From positions 3,658,001-3,722,000 of the forward strand of contig NZ_CP013480.3 in NCBI RefSeq assembly GCF_001465545.3: DNA of 64,000 nt. The letters run 5' to 3'. The notes beneath the pieces were generated by a model that saw only the letters and a program-made list of their open reading frames with translations, ran no database searches and was not told the origin of the DNA. Position numbers and translations under genes: made by a program. Numbering within the stretch: the first letter of the stretch is position 1; every line of letters begins with the position of its first letter. Source of the DNA: Pandoraea norimbergensis. Its GTDB lineage: Bacteria > Pseudomonadota > Gammaproteobacteria > Burkholderiales > Burkholderiaceae. Positions 1 to 7,878 of the stretch are shown piece after piece.

Positions 1-174
1 GGCACGCGTCGCGAAGAGCTGCTGATCAAGCCCGAGATCCTGCAAAAGATCTGGGTGCTTCGCAAGCTGATCTACGACATGGACGAGGCCGAAGCGATGG
101 AATTCCTGCTTGGCAAGATCAAGCAGACGAAGAACAACGCCGAGTTCTTCGATCTGATGCGCCGCGGCGGCTGA
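1..174 (+). CDS. rho: Transcription termination factor Rho, C-terminal end (partial)
   Basis: The reading frame is open from the first base and ends at TGA 172-174, giving 57 residues of a protein whose start lies left of the window. The fragment has the hallmark Rho C-terminus: the RREELLIKP stretch, then [21 protein letters not shown] and the ending FFDLMRRGG. Rho is the hexameric RNA helicase/ATPase that ends transcription of untranslated RNA. The ATPase domain is outside the window. An intrinsic terminator follows 22 bases after the stop, so rho is the last gene of its transcript. Confidence 0.95.
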   Translation, partial: GTRREELLIKPEILQKIWVLRKLIYDMDEAEAMEFLLGKIKQTKNNAEFFDLMRRGG

Positions 175-195
175 TAGCCCGACGCGCATCACGTC

Positions 196-230
196 AAAAA
201 GCCGCGACACCCGTCGCGGCTTTTTTATTT
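196..230 (+). terminator. Intrinsic terminator of rho
   Basis: A perfect 8-bp GC-rich stem (201-208 with 213-220, loop ACCC) is preceded by five A and followed by TTTTTTATTT. It is placed directly after the rho stop. Confidence 0.9.
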
Positions 231-325
231 CGCACCGTCCTCCACGACCGCCCGGCATGCTTCGGGCTGTCACGAACCCTGTTATATGATGGGCGCAATC
301 CCCACGCCCCCATGGAGAATCTGCC

Positions 326-1360
326 ATGTCTGAACAAGACGATCTGTCGAACGACCTGATAGCCGAAGCGGCCAACCACCTTGAGGCCGGGGACCCCGAG
401 TCTGCGCTGGAAATCGGCAAGCAGCTCGAATCGATGAAGCACCTGAGCGGCTATGAGATTCAGGCAGCCGCCTATGCCGAAATGGACGAGATGGAACAGG
501 CAGTGTCCGTGCTCGAGTCAGGCGTCGCCCAAGCAGAAGTCGGCGCATCGGGCCTTTGGCGTCTGTGGCAATTGCTCGGTAACTTTCGGGCCGACCTCGA
601 CCGCTTCCCCGCCGCCGTCGACGCGTACGAAGCCGCCGGCAATGCCGCCCCCGACGAAGATGTCGTCATCATCGACTTCAACCACGCCAACGCCCTCTCG
701 CGTCACGGGGACCGCGAGGCCGCGCATCTTCGTCTAGACCGCGTCTTCGAGAGCCCCTATCTGGCGCAGAACGGCCATGCGTTCATCGAAGCCGCTATCG
801 CGCTGCGCATGCATCTGTTCAATGCGCAGGGTGACGCCCAAGCCGCCATCGACACCTTCAACGCGCTGCACAATCACGAAGGCGATGAAGAGGGCAGCAA
901 CGAATCCATGGCCGGCGTCTACGCCGAACTGTCGCTCGCCTACAAGCAGTCGGGCGACGACGCGAAGGCGCTTGCCGCCGCCCAGGACGCCGTGCAGCTT
1001 TACAAGTGGAGCGAGCTCGTCCTCTGGTCGCTGCGTGCGGCGCGTGGCGAGCAATCGGACACGGCCAAGGCCATGCATCTGATCGTCGAAGGCCAGTGGT
1101 ACGAGCCACTCGAAGATGAAGACCCCGACGGCCCTGCCCCTGAATTCGTCACCACGTACGACGTGGTCGCCGAGAACGAGGAAGAAGCCCTGCGCCTGAT
1201 CGCCGAGTGCGAGCCGCCGCAAGTCCGCGCGTCGCTGCGCATCGCCGAGACGCATCCGGTCGATCACGACGACGAATCGCCGACGCCGTACAAGGGCGTG
1301 TACGCGACCGGCGACTATCACATGTACCAACCGGGCGACGAAGACGAAGAAGTCGACTGA
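326..1360 (+). CDS. Tetratricopeptide-repeat protein, function unknown
   Basis: A 344-residue soluble, acidic protein with no signal peptide or membrane segment. Degenerate TPR-like helix pairs run through roughly residues 10-235 (ALEIGKQLESM, AVSVLESGVAQAE, AAVDAYEAAGNAAP, AELSLAYKQSGDDAKALAAAQDAVQLY). The last 80 residues are not TPR-like and end in an Asp/Glu-rich tail. The ATG at 326 has GGAGA about 10 bases upstream. TPR proteins are scaffolds for protein contacts; nothing here shows the partner. It stands alone between rho and a convergent iron-binding protein and ends at a shared bidirectional terminator. I recognise it only as a TPR-family hypothetical protein of this bacterial group. 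Confidence 0.8.
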   Translation: MSEQDDLSNDLIAEAANHLEAGDPESALEIGKQLESMKHLSGYEIQAAAYAEMDEMEQAVSVLESGVAQAEVGASGLWRLWQLLGNFRADLDRFPAAVDAYEAAGNAAPDEDVVIIDFNHANALSRHGDREAAHLRLDRVFESPYLAQNGHAFIEAAIALRMHLFNAQGDAQAAIDTFNALHNHEGDEEGSNESMAGVYAELSLAYKQSGDDAKALAAAQDAVQLYKWSELVLWSLRAARGEQSDTAKAMHLIVEGQWYEPLEDEDPDGPAPEFVTTYDVVAENEEEALRLIAECEPPQVRASLRIAETHPVDHDDESPTPYKGVYATGDYHMYQPGDEDEEVD

Positions 1361-1371
1361 GCTTCGCGATC

Positions 1372-1407
1372 GGTATCAGTATCGGTATCGGTATCGGTAT
1401 CGGCGTC
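1372..1407. repeat. Hexanucleotide tandem repeat (GGTATC)
   Basis: Five units of GGTATC (the second is AGTATC) run from 1372 to 1401, followed by a degenerate GGCGTC unit to 1407. The repeat begins 12 bases after the TPR gene stop and ends before the terminator, so it is non-coding. It is a likely site of slippage-type length variation. Confidence 0.85.
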
Positions 1408-1443
1408 GAGGACGGCAATGCCTCACGCCGATGCACGATAAAC

Positions 1444-1480
1444 AAAGGGCGCCGGAGATCCTCCGGCGCCCTTTGCATTT
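1444..1480. terminator. Bidirectional terminator between convergent genes
   Basis: A perfect 14-bp inverted repeat (1444-1457 with 1461-1474) with a 3-base loop and A/T flanks on both sides. It can serve both the plus-strand TPR gene and the minus-strand iron-binding protein. Confidence 0.9.
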
Positions 1481-1519
1481 TGCAGGCCGTCAACGCGTCA
1501 ACCGCGACGCGCCACCGTA

Positions 1520-2575
1520 TTACTTGTAGCCCGCGCGATCGAGAATACGCTGCGCTTCCGGCAGGTTCTTCGCGATGGTGCCAATGGGCACCGTCTCGGC
1601 CTTGAAGTCGCCCAGCGAGGCGAGTGCCGGGTTATCGACCTTCGTCGTCGGCACGGCCGGCCATTCGTTGTTGCCGTTGGCAAAGTATTGCTGCGCTTCG
1701 TCGCTGGCAAGGTATTCGAGGAATTTCACGGCGTTGTCGCGGTTCGGTGCGTGCTTGGCTACACCAGCACCCGCAACGTTCACGTGCGTGCCCGCCCCTG
1801 CCTGATCCGGCCACAGGAAGCCCACCTTCGACATCAGCGCCTTGTCTTCCGGCTTGTCTGAGCGCGCCATGCGCACGTAGTAATACGAGTTGGCGAGCGC
1901 CACCCCGCATTCGCCCGTCGCGACCGCCTTGATCTGATCGGTATCGCCACCGCGCGGTGCACGCGCGAAATTCGCGACCATGCCTTCCGCCCACTTCGTG
2001 GTCGCCGCCGCGCCGTCACGTGCGATCAGCGCACCGACCAGCGACAGCATGTACGGGTGCGAACCCGAGCGCGTGCAGACCTGCCCCTTGTGCTTCGGAT
2101 CGGCCAGCGACTCATACGACGCCACCGTCTTCGGGTCGACCTTGTCCTTGTTGTAGACGATCACGCGAGCGCGCGTCGAGAAGCCATACCAGTCGGTGCC
2201 CTTGTTGGTGCTGGCGGCATGCAGCTTGGCGGGAATACGCGCGTCGAGCGTGGCGGACTTCACCGGTTGAAAAAGCCCGGCCTCGTCGGCCTTGGCCAGA
2301 CGTGCGGCATCGACCATCAGAATCACGTCGGCCGGGCTCTTCGCGCCCTCGCCTTTCAAACGCTCCAGCAACGCGGCGTCGTCCGCTTCGATGCGATTGA
2401 TCTTGATGCCGGTCTGCTTGGTGAACGTGCCGTAAAGCTGCTCGTCGGTCTGGTAATGACGTGCCGAGTAAAGATTCAGCACCTTATCGGTATCGGCTTG
2501 GGCACCGAATGCTGCGGCCATCGTGGCCCCCAGCACCGTCAGTCGCGTCAGTTTGCCAATCGTCGTCGCCTTCAT
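1520..2575 (-). CDS. Periplasmic iron(III)-binding protein of an ABC importer (FbpA/FutA family)
   Basis: A 351-residue protein. An N-terminal signal peptide (MKATTIGKLTRLTVLGATMA..FGAQA) is followed by the FbpA-type start LNLYSARHYQTDEQLY, where a Tyr is a usual iron ligand. Near residue 245 the NSYYYVRM segment carries the tyrosines that bind ferric iron in this family. The length fits the family (about 330-350). The ATG at 2575 has GGGGAA upstream; the frame stays open 36 codons further but only this start opens the signal peptide. A strong Fur-type box lies in the promoter, so iron repression is expected. No permease or ATPase gene lies beside it, so its transporter partners must be elsewhere. 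Confidence 0.88.
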   Translation of the reverse strand: MKATTIGKLTRLTVLGATMAAAFGAQADTDKVLNLYSARHYQTDEQLYGTFTKQTGIKINRIEADDAALLERLKGEGAKSPADVILMVDAARLAKADEAGLFQPVKSATLDARIPAKLHAASTNKGTDWYGFSTRARVIVYNKDKVDPKTVASYESLADPKHKGQVCTRSGSHPYMLSLVGALIARDGAAATTKWAEGMVANFARAPRGGDTDQIKAVATGECGVALANSYYYVRMARSDKPEDKALMSKVGFLWPDQAGAGTHVNVAGAGVAKHAPNRDNAVKFLEYLASDEAQQYFANGNNEWPAVPTTKVDNPALASLGDFKAETVPIGTIAKNLPEAQRILDRAGYK

Positions 2576-2689
2576 GGGCAGTTCCCCGGAGAAATAGTGA
2601 GAGTGAGTGAGTGCGAGTGAATCTGAATGCGCCCGGAAAGCCGCTGAAAATCCCGACAATCGGCGGCAAACGGTTTTGCACAAAGGAAC

Positions 2690-2738
2690 AGCATAATGAA
2701 ATATTCATATCAAAGCAAATGATTCTTATTCTCATTTG
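2690..2738 (-). promoter_or_regulatory. Promoter with Fur-type box for the iron-binding protein
   Basis: Reading the minus strand, CAAATGA-N9-TCATTTG (2716-2738) is a perfect 7-bp inverted repeat. Its core TGAGAATAAGAATCA matches 11-12 of 14 positions of the 7-1-7 Fur consensus TGATAATNATTATCA. A candidate -35 TTGCTT (2713-2718), exactly 17 bases, then -10 TATGCT (2690-2695) abut it, so bound Fur would cover the -35 element. The start codon lies about 115 bases downstream. Confidence 0.75.
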
Positions 2739-3002
2739 TTTCGATATTCACCATTTCCCGAGTGAATCGTTGCGGGCGCATGGAGGAAGAAGATGGGGGA
2801 TGGGGCACAGCAGATGGTTGCGGCAGATAAGACGAGTGCTGCCGGAGAAGGTTCCGCAAGGGCGCCGACGAGTCGACGCCCCTCGACTTCCCCCTCCAAA
2901 AGTGAACTGATGGGTATTCGCGACGCTCCAATCGCCGTAAAATTGCGCGTCGGTGCCCCCTGCTGCCGTACTCGCCCGTCCCGCCCTGTTGGAGTTCTCC
3001 CC

Positions 3003-4031
3003 TTGTTGCCGTTGTTCCCCACTTTGCGCCGTGTGCGCCCCACGCTTGCGGCACTGACCGTGGCCGCCGTCTTGGCTGGTTGCGCCAGCGCCCCCTCCGT
3101 CGATGTCAGCGCCAACGGCGGCAATGCCCCGGCAACCCAGACCTCCCCCGCTACGCCGCTCGCCCAGACCCCGGCAACACCCGCCACGCCGCTCACACCA
3201 CCCAAGGTTGTCCGCCCCCTGAAGATCGGGCTGGCACTCGGTGGCGGTGCCGCACGCGGCTTTGCGCACGTGGGCGTGATCAAGGCACTGGAAGCGCGTG
3301 GCATTCACGCCGACATCGTTGTGGGCACCAGTGCCGGCAGTGTCGTGGGCGCCATGTACGCCTCGGGCCTGAACGGCTTCCAGCTCAACCGTCTGGCCTC
3401 GACGATGGACGAGGCCTCGATCAGCGACTGGACGATGCCGTTCCGGTCGCGCGGCATGCTGCGCGGCGAAGCGCTTCAGTCGTACGTCAACAAGGTCCTC
3501 AAGGACCGTCCGATCGAACAGATGCCGCGTCAGCTCGGCATTGTGGCGACCGACCTGCAAAGCGGCGCGCCGATCCTGTTCCGCCGTGGCAACACGGGTC
3601 AGGCCGTGCGGGCGTCCAGCAGCGTGCCGGGCGTGTTCGAACCCGTGCATATCGGCAACCGCGATTACGTGGATGGCGGCCTCGTGGCGCCGGTGCCGGC
3701 CGAGTACGCGCGTCAGATGGGCGCCGACTTCGTGATTGCGGTCGACATCTCGGCCAACCCGACCGCACAGGCAACGCAGGGGCAGTTCGACATCCTGATG
3801 CAGACGTTCACGATCATGGGCCAGTCGATCAAGCAGTACGAACTGGAGAAGAACGCGGACGTGGTCATCCGCCCGTCGCTGGCCAAGATGGGGGCCTCGG
3901 ACTTTCAGGGGCGCAATCGCGCCATTCTGGCGGGAGAGGAAGCCGTGTCGCAACAATGGCCGCAGATTCAGCGCAAGCTCGCCGAAGCTCAGGCACAGGC
4001 AGCCAACGGCACCCAGCAAGCCGCCCGCTGA
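3003..4031 (+). CDS. Patatin-like phospholipase lipoprotein
   Basis: About 342 residues from a TTG start at 3003, which has GGAG 9 bases upstream and opens a lipoprotein signal peptide with lipobox LAGC (Cys about 27). An ATG at 2910 would add 31 residues without a good ribosome site and would bury the signal. A Pro/Thr-rich linker follows. The patatin domain then shows the glycine-rich oxyanion loop LGGGAARG, the nucleophile elbow GTSAGS (Ser about 110) and the catalytic Asp in DYVDGGL (Asp about 224). The RssA/YlbK-type lipases form this family. The lipobox predicts an envelope-anchored esterase or phospholipase; the substrate is unknown. It ends at a terminator shared with the convergent NlpC gene. 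Confidence 0.85.
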   Translation: MLPLFPTLRRVRPTLAALTVAAVLAGCASAPSVDVSANGGNAPATQTSPATPLAQTPATPATPLTPPKVVRPLKIGLALGGGAARGFAHVGVIKALEARGIHADIVVGTSAGSVVGAMYASGLNGFQLNRLASTMDEASISDWTMPFRSRGMLRGEALQSYVNKVLKDRPIEQMPRQLGIVATDLQSGAPILFRRGNTGQAVRASSSVPGVFEPVHIGNRDYVDGGLVAPVPAEYARQMGADFVIAVDISANPTAQATQGQFDILMQTFTIMGQSIKQYELEKNADVVIRPSLAKMGASDFQGRNRAILAGEEAVSQQWPQIQRKLAEAQAQAANGTQQAAR

Positions 4032-4052
4032 GAACCCATTGGCCTTAGCCAT

Positions 4053-4085
4053 AAAAAATGCCGCCCGAGGGCGGCATTTCTTTTG
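4053..4085. terminator. Bidirectional terminator
   Basis: Stem AAATGCCGCCC (4056-4066) pairs with 4069-4079 around a tight GA loop. A-rich sequence precedes it and TTTCTTTTG follows. It sits between the convergent patatin and NlpC genes. Confidence 0.88.
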
Positions 4086-4133
4086 TTCGTCTGGCTGAGG
4101 CGTCCCGGCGTTTGCCCCGGGCACACCTGCCAC

Positions 4134-4859
4134 TTACATCGGGTGATCGTTCTTGAAGATCTGTTCGACGCGCGACAGCTCGGCGCTGGCCTTGAGCGTC
4201 TCGACGCGGCGCGCGCCGTTGTAGCGGGCCGACCAGTACGACTCGCTCAGCGTTTCCACGCGAATCTTGCCGCCCGTGGCCGGGGCGTGCACGAACTTGT
4301 CGCCACCAATATAGATACCGACGTGCGAGAAGCTGCGGCGCATGGTGTTGAAGAACACCAGATCGCCCGGCTTCAGATCGGTCTTGGCAATGCGCTCACC
4401 CACCTGACTCATCTCTTCCGAGCGGCGCGGCAGCATGAAGTTGAGTGTGTCCTGGAACACATAGCGCACGAAGCCGCTGCAATCCAGACCGCTGTCCGGC
4501 GTGTTGCCACCGTACTTGTAGCGCACGCCAATGTAGTTCAGCGCGCCCAGTACGACGTCCGACGCCTTGTCCGTCACATTCGAGAGCAGCTTCTGCGCAC
4601 GTTGCACGCGCGACTCTTCCACGGCGGCAACCGGCGTATCGCCCGTTGCAATACCCGTCGCGCCCGAGGAGGCGTTGCTGGTCGAAGTCGAGGAGGAAGT
4701 TTGCGAAGCGGCCTGAATAGCAGCCGCCGCAGCGCGGGCGGCGGCCGAGGGGCCGTTGTTGTAGTCGTCAGCTTTTGCCGTCAACGAGGCGGTGACGAGC
4801 CCAGCGGCAGTGAACGCGAGAAGGAGAGTCTTGCGGGTGCGCTTAGGTTTCGTCTGCAT
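4134..4859 (-). CDS. NlpC/P60-family cell-wall endopeptidase
   Basis: A 241-residue secreted protein. A basic N-terminus and hydrophobic stretch (LLLAFTAAGLVTASLTAKA) form a signal peptide, then an Ala/Ser-rich linker to about residue 85. The C-terminal C40 peptidase domain has the catalytic Cys in GLDCSGFV (Cys127), the His in SFSHVGIYIGG (His179) and a third polar residue at His191 (KFVHAP). Such enzymes cut the gamma-D-Glu-diaminopimelate or similar peptide bonds of peptidoglycan in the periplasm. It has its own strong-looking promoter with a leader of about 135 bases. The specific cut site and physiological role are not evident from sequence. Confidence 0.88.
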   Translation of the reverse strand: MQTKPKRTRKTLLLAFTAAGLVTASLTAKADDYNNGPSAAARAAAAAIQAASQTSSSTSTSNASSGATGIATGDTPVAAVEESRVQRAQKLLSNVTDKASDVVLGALNYIGVRYKYGGNTPDSGLDCSGFVRYVFQDTLNFMLPRRSEEMSQVGERIAKTDLKPGDLVFFNTMRRSFSHVGIYIGGDKFVHAPATGGKIRVETLSESYWSARYNGARRVETLKASAELSRVEQIFKNDHPM

Positions 4860-4971
4860 TGGTCGCCGGGTTGAGGGTGTCGGATGGCCGATGAGTAGCT
4901 CGTCAGGTGCAACTACGGTGGTGCTATGTCGGATATCTCGGGGTTACCCTCGCTTTCGCTTCGGTTAACTC

Positions 4972-5028
4972 GTTGAATATTCAACTTAATTGGTACGCGA
5001 TAGTAATGTGAACGTCACACGATGTCAA
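4972..5028 (-). promoter_or_regulatory. nlpC promoter with two palindromes
   Basis: On the minus strand a perfect -35 TTGACA (5023-5028) is followed by exactly 17 bases and TACTAT (5000-5005). The spacer contains TGTGA-CGT-TCACA, an inverted repeat between -35 and -10. A second perfect 14-bp palindrome, GTTGAATATTCAAC (4972-4985), lies just after the expected transcription start. The rest of the 4860-5154 intergenic region is AT-rich, with no gene seen. Confidence 0.65.
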
Positions 5029-5154
5029 AAGGTAATAGAAAAAAACAATCATTACAACCAGAAAATTTTCATTAACAATCAAGCCCTTGTGATTTAGCCG
5101 ACGTTTCGTGACGTTGCCCGATGTTTCGCCGCCGCGTCACGCAACTTGAGGTGA

Positions 5155-6750
5155 CTACAACATGGCAGCCGCGACCAGTTCCCGGGTGTAATCGTTTTGC
5201 GGGTCAAAAAATACTGATTCCGTATCGCCCTGCTCCACCAGATGCCCATCTTTGAACACCAGCACGCGGTGCGCCATGGCACGCATAACGGCCAGATCGT
5301 GACTGATGAAGAGGTAGCTCAGGTTGTATTTCACCTGTAGCTGCGCCAGCAGATGGAGCACCTGCTGCTGAATCGACACGTCGAGCGCACTGGTCGGCTC
5401 ATCGAGCACGAGAATTTGTGGATCGACAACCAGCGCCCGGGCAATGGCAATGCGTTGCCGTTGCCCACCCGAGAACTCATGCGGATAACGCGACATCGCG
5501 CGGGCGTCGATACCCACTTCGCGGAGCACGTCTGCAACCCTTGCGCGGCGGTCCGCCTCCGATTGCTGCGGGCGATGCAACGCCAGCCCTTCGCCGACAA
5601 TCTCCTCGATGGTCATGCGTGGCGACAGCGAGCCGTAGGGGTCTTGAAACACGATCTGCATATGTGAGCGCAACGTGCGCTGCGCCATCCCCCGGTAGCT
5701 GGCCAGCGGCTCGCCGAGAAACTCGATCTGGCCGGCACTTGCCCGCTGCAACCCGAGCAGTGTCATCGCCAGCGTCGACTTGCCGGACCCCGACTCCCCC
5801 ACCACGCCCAGCGTCTCGCCCTGACGCAGCGACAAATCGACGGGATGCACCGCGCGGAACAGGCCTCGCTTGAACCAGCCACGCATGCCCGGTTGCGCAA
5901 TCGAGTAGTCGACCGTCACACCTTTCGCTTCGAGCAACACTGGCGCAATCGGCAACACCGGGTGAATCTCGCGCTGCGGGCGGCTGTTGATGAGCTTCTG
6001 CGTGTACGGATGCTGCGGCTGCGTGAACAGCGTTTCCGTGTCGGCACACTCCACCAGCACGCCCTTCTCCATCACCGCCACGCGCTCGGCAAAGCGACGC
6101 ACCAAATTCAGATCGTGCGTGATGAGCAACACCGCCATCCCGCGCGTCGCGGCGGCGTCACGCTGCAACTCCAGCAGCAGCTCCATGATCTGGGCACGAA
6201 TGGTGACATCGAGCGCCGTCGTCGGCTCATCGGCCAGCAGCAGCTTCGGGTGACACGCCAGCGCCATCGCGATCATCGCGCGCTGGCGCTGACCGCCGGA
6301 CAACTCATGCGGAAAGTGCGAAACGCGGCGCTCCGGCTCCGGAATCCCGGTGCGGCGCAGCAAGGCAATCGCACGCGCCTTGGCATCTTTCGGCGACAAG
6401 CCCTCATGCAGCTCCAGCGCCTCGGCAATCTGCTCGCCGATCGGATAGAGCGGATTGAGCGCGGTCATCGGCTCCTGAAAGATCATCGCGATATCGTTGC
6501 CGCGCAGCGCCCGCATATCGCGCTCGCGCAGCGAGGCGAGATCGACGCCGTCGAGCACAACCTTGCCCTGCACCTGCGCATCTTGCAGCAGCCGAAGAAT
6601 GGCCAGCGCCGTTACGCTCTTGCCCGAGCCCGACTCGCCCACGAGGGCCACGCGTTCGCCGCGTCCGATGGCAAGACTCAGATCCTTCACGACCTCGGTG
6701 TCGCCAAAGCGCACCGACAGGTTTTCGATACTCAGCAGCGGCGCGCTCAC
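5155..6750 (-). CDS. yejF: Peptide ABC transporter ATPase with two nucleotide-binding domains (YejF-like)
   Basis: A 531-residue fusion of two ABC ATPase domains, as in YejF of the microcin C/oligopeptide importer. The first domain has Walker A GESGSGKSVTA, signature [15 protein letters not shown] and Walker B LLLADEPTTALD. The second has GESGSGKSTLAM, FSGGQRQRIAIARAL and ILVLDEPTSALD. Each is followed by the oligopeptide-family C-terminal extension (QPQHPYTQKLI and DPQNDYTRELV). The chosen start is GTG 6750, which overlaps the permease stop as GTGA, the sign of translational coupling. It is last in a four-gene operon yejA-B-E-F. Confidence 0.9.
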   Translation of the reverse strand: MSAPLLSIENLSVRFGDTEVVKDLSLAIGRGERVALVGESGSGKSVTALAILRLLQDAQVQGKVVLDGVDLASLRERDMRALRGNDIAMIFQEPMTALNPLYPIGEQIAEALELHEGLSPKDAKARAIALLRRTGIPEPERRVSHFPHELSGGQRQRAMIAMALACHPKLLLADEPTTALDVTIRAQIMELLLELQRDAAATRGMAVLLITHDLNLVRRFAERVAVMEKGVLVECADTETLFTQPQHPYTQKLINSRPQREIHPVLPIAPVLLEAKGVTVDYSIAQPGMRGWFKRGLFRAVHPVDLSLRQGETLGVVGESGSGKSTLAMTLLGLQRASAGQIEFLGEPLASYRGMAQRTLRSHMQIVFQDPYGSLSPRMTIEEIVGEGLALHRPQQSEADRRARVADVLREVGIDARAMSRYPHEFSGGQRQRIAIARALVVDPQILVLDEPTSALDVSIQQQVLHLLAQLQVKYNLSYLFISHDLAVMRAMAHRVLVFKDGHLVEQGDTESVFFDPQNDYTRELVAAAML

Positions 6751-7877
6751 ATTACCCCCCCGGCGGCAGCCTGCTTGTCGGCCACGCGCGTATCGAGCGC
6801 ATTGCGCAGCGCATCGCCCATGAACGTGAGCAACAACAGCGTGAGCACGAGCACCACGAACGTCGCCAGCGAGATCCACCACGCGTCGAGATTTGCCTTG
6901 CCCTGACTCAACAGTTCACCGAGGCTCGGCGTCGGCGGCGGCACCCCGAGTCCGAGAAAGTCCAGACTCGTGAGCGCAAGAATCGCCCCGCTCATGCGGA
7001 ACGGCAGAAACGTAATGACCGGCGTCATGCTGTTGGGCAGCACGTGCCGCCGGATGATCTGCCAGTTCGACAACCCCATCGCCCGCGCCGCCCGCACGTA
7101 ATCAAGCTGGCGATTGCGCAGGAACTCGGCGCGCACGTAATCGGACAACCCGATCCAGCCGAACAGCGAGAGCAGCACGAAGAGCAGCCACAACTGCGGC
7201 TCGAAGATCGACGCGAAGATGATCAGCAGATACAGCTCCGGCAGCGAGCCCCAGATTTCGATCAGCCGTTGCAGCGTCAGGTCGATGCGTCCGCCGTAGA
7301 AGCCCTGCACGGCGCCCGCCAGAATGCCCAGCAGCGTGCCCGAGATCGTGAGCGCCAGCGCGAAGATCACCGATAACCGGAAGCCGTACAGCAGCCGCGA
7401 GAACACGTCACGCCCACGATCATCGGTACCGAGCCAGTTCTCGGACGACGGCGGCGCCGGATTGGGCACCTTCGCGAAGTAGTTGATGGTGTCGTAGCTG
7501 TAGCGCACCGGCGGATAGATCGCGAAATTGTCACCCGAGCGAATGCGCTTCTCGATGAACGGATCGAGGTAATCGGTTGGCGTGGGGAAGTCGCCGCCGA
7601 AGGTGAGTTCGGGATACGTCTTGACGAGTGGGAAGTACCACTGGCCTTCGTAGCGCACCACCCACGGCTTGTCGTTGCAGAGCACTTCGGCAAACAGGCT
7701 GATGCCGAACAGCACGACGAACGCGATGAGGCTCCAGTAGCCGAGCCGCTCGCTGCGAAAGCGCCGCCAGACGCGCCAGCGTGGCGAGCGCGCCGAGTGT
7801 GACGGGCGGGCAGGTGCCGCGACGGGCGGCAATGACGAACGAGGCGGACGCGGCGATGGCGTGTCGGATCGGTTCAC
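6747..7877 (-). CDS. yejE: Peptide ABC transporter permease (YejE-like)
   Basis: A 376-residue inner-membrane protein. A Pro/Arg-rich cytoplasmic N-terminus is followed by one membrane segment, a large periplasmic loop (about residues 65-165) and a C-terminal block of five membrane helices. That block carries the permease coupling motif RAARAMGLSNWQIIRRHVLPN, here split as RAARAMGLS then the IIRRHVLPN tail. This is the dipeptide-permease C family. The start is GTG at 7877, one base after the stop of the upstream permease. Together with YejB it would form the transmembrane channel energised by YejF. Confidence 0.9.
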   Translation of the reverse strand: MNRSDTPSPRPPRSSLPPVAAPARPSHSARSPRWRVWRRFRSERLGYWSLIAFVVLFGISLFAEVLCNDKPWVVRYEGQWYFPLVKTYPELTFGGDFPTPTDYLDPFIEKRIRSGDNFAIYPPVRYSYDTINYFAKVPNPAPPSSENWLGTDDRGRDVFSRLLYGFRLSVIFALALTISGTLLGILAGAVQGFYGGRIDLTLQRLIEIWGSLPELYLLIIFASIFEPQLWLLFVLLSLFGWIGLSDYVRAEFLRNRQLDYVRAARAMGLSNWQIIRRHVLPNSMTPVITFLPFRMSGAILALTSLDFLGLGVPPPTPSLGELLSQGKANLDAWWISLATFVVLVLTLLLLTFMGDALRNALDTRVADKQAAAGGVM

Positions 7878-7878
7878 G

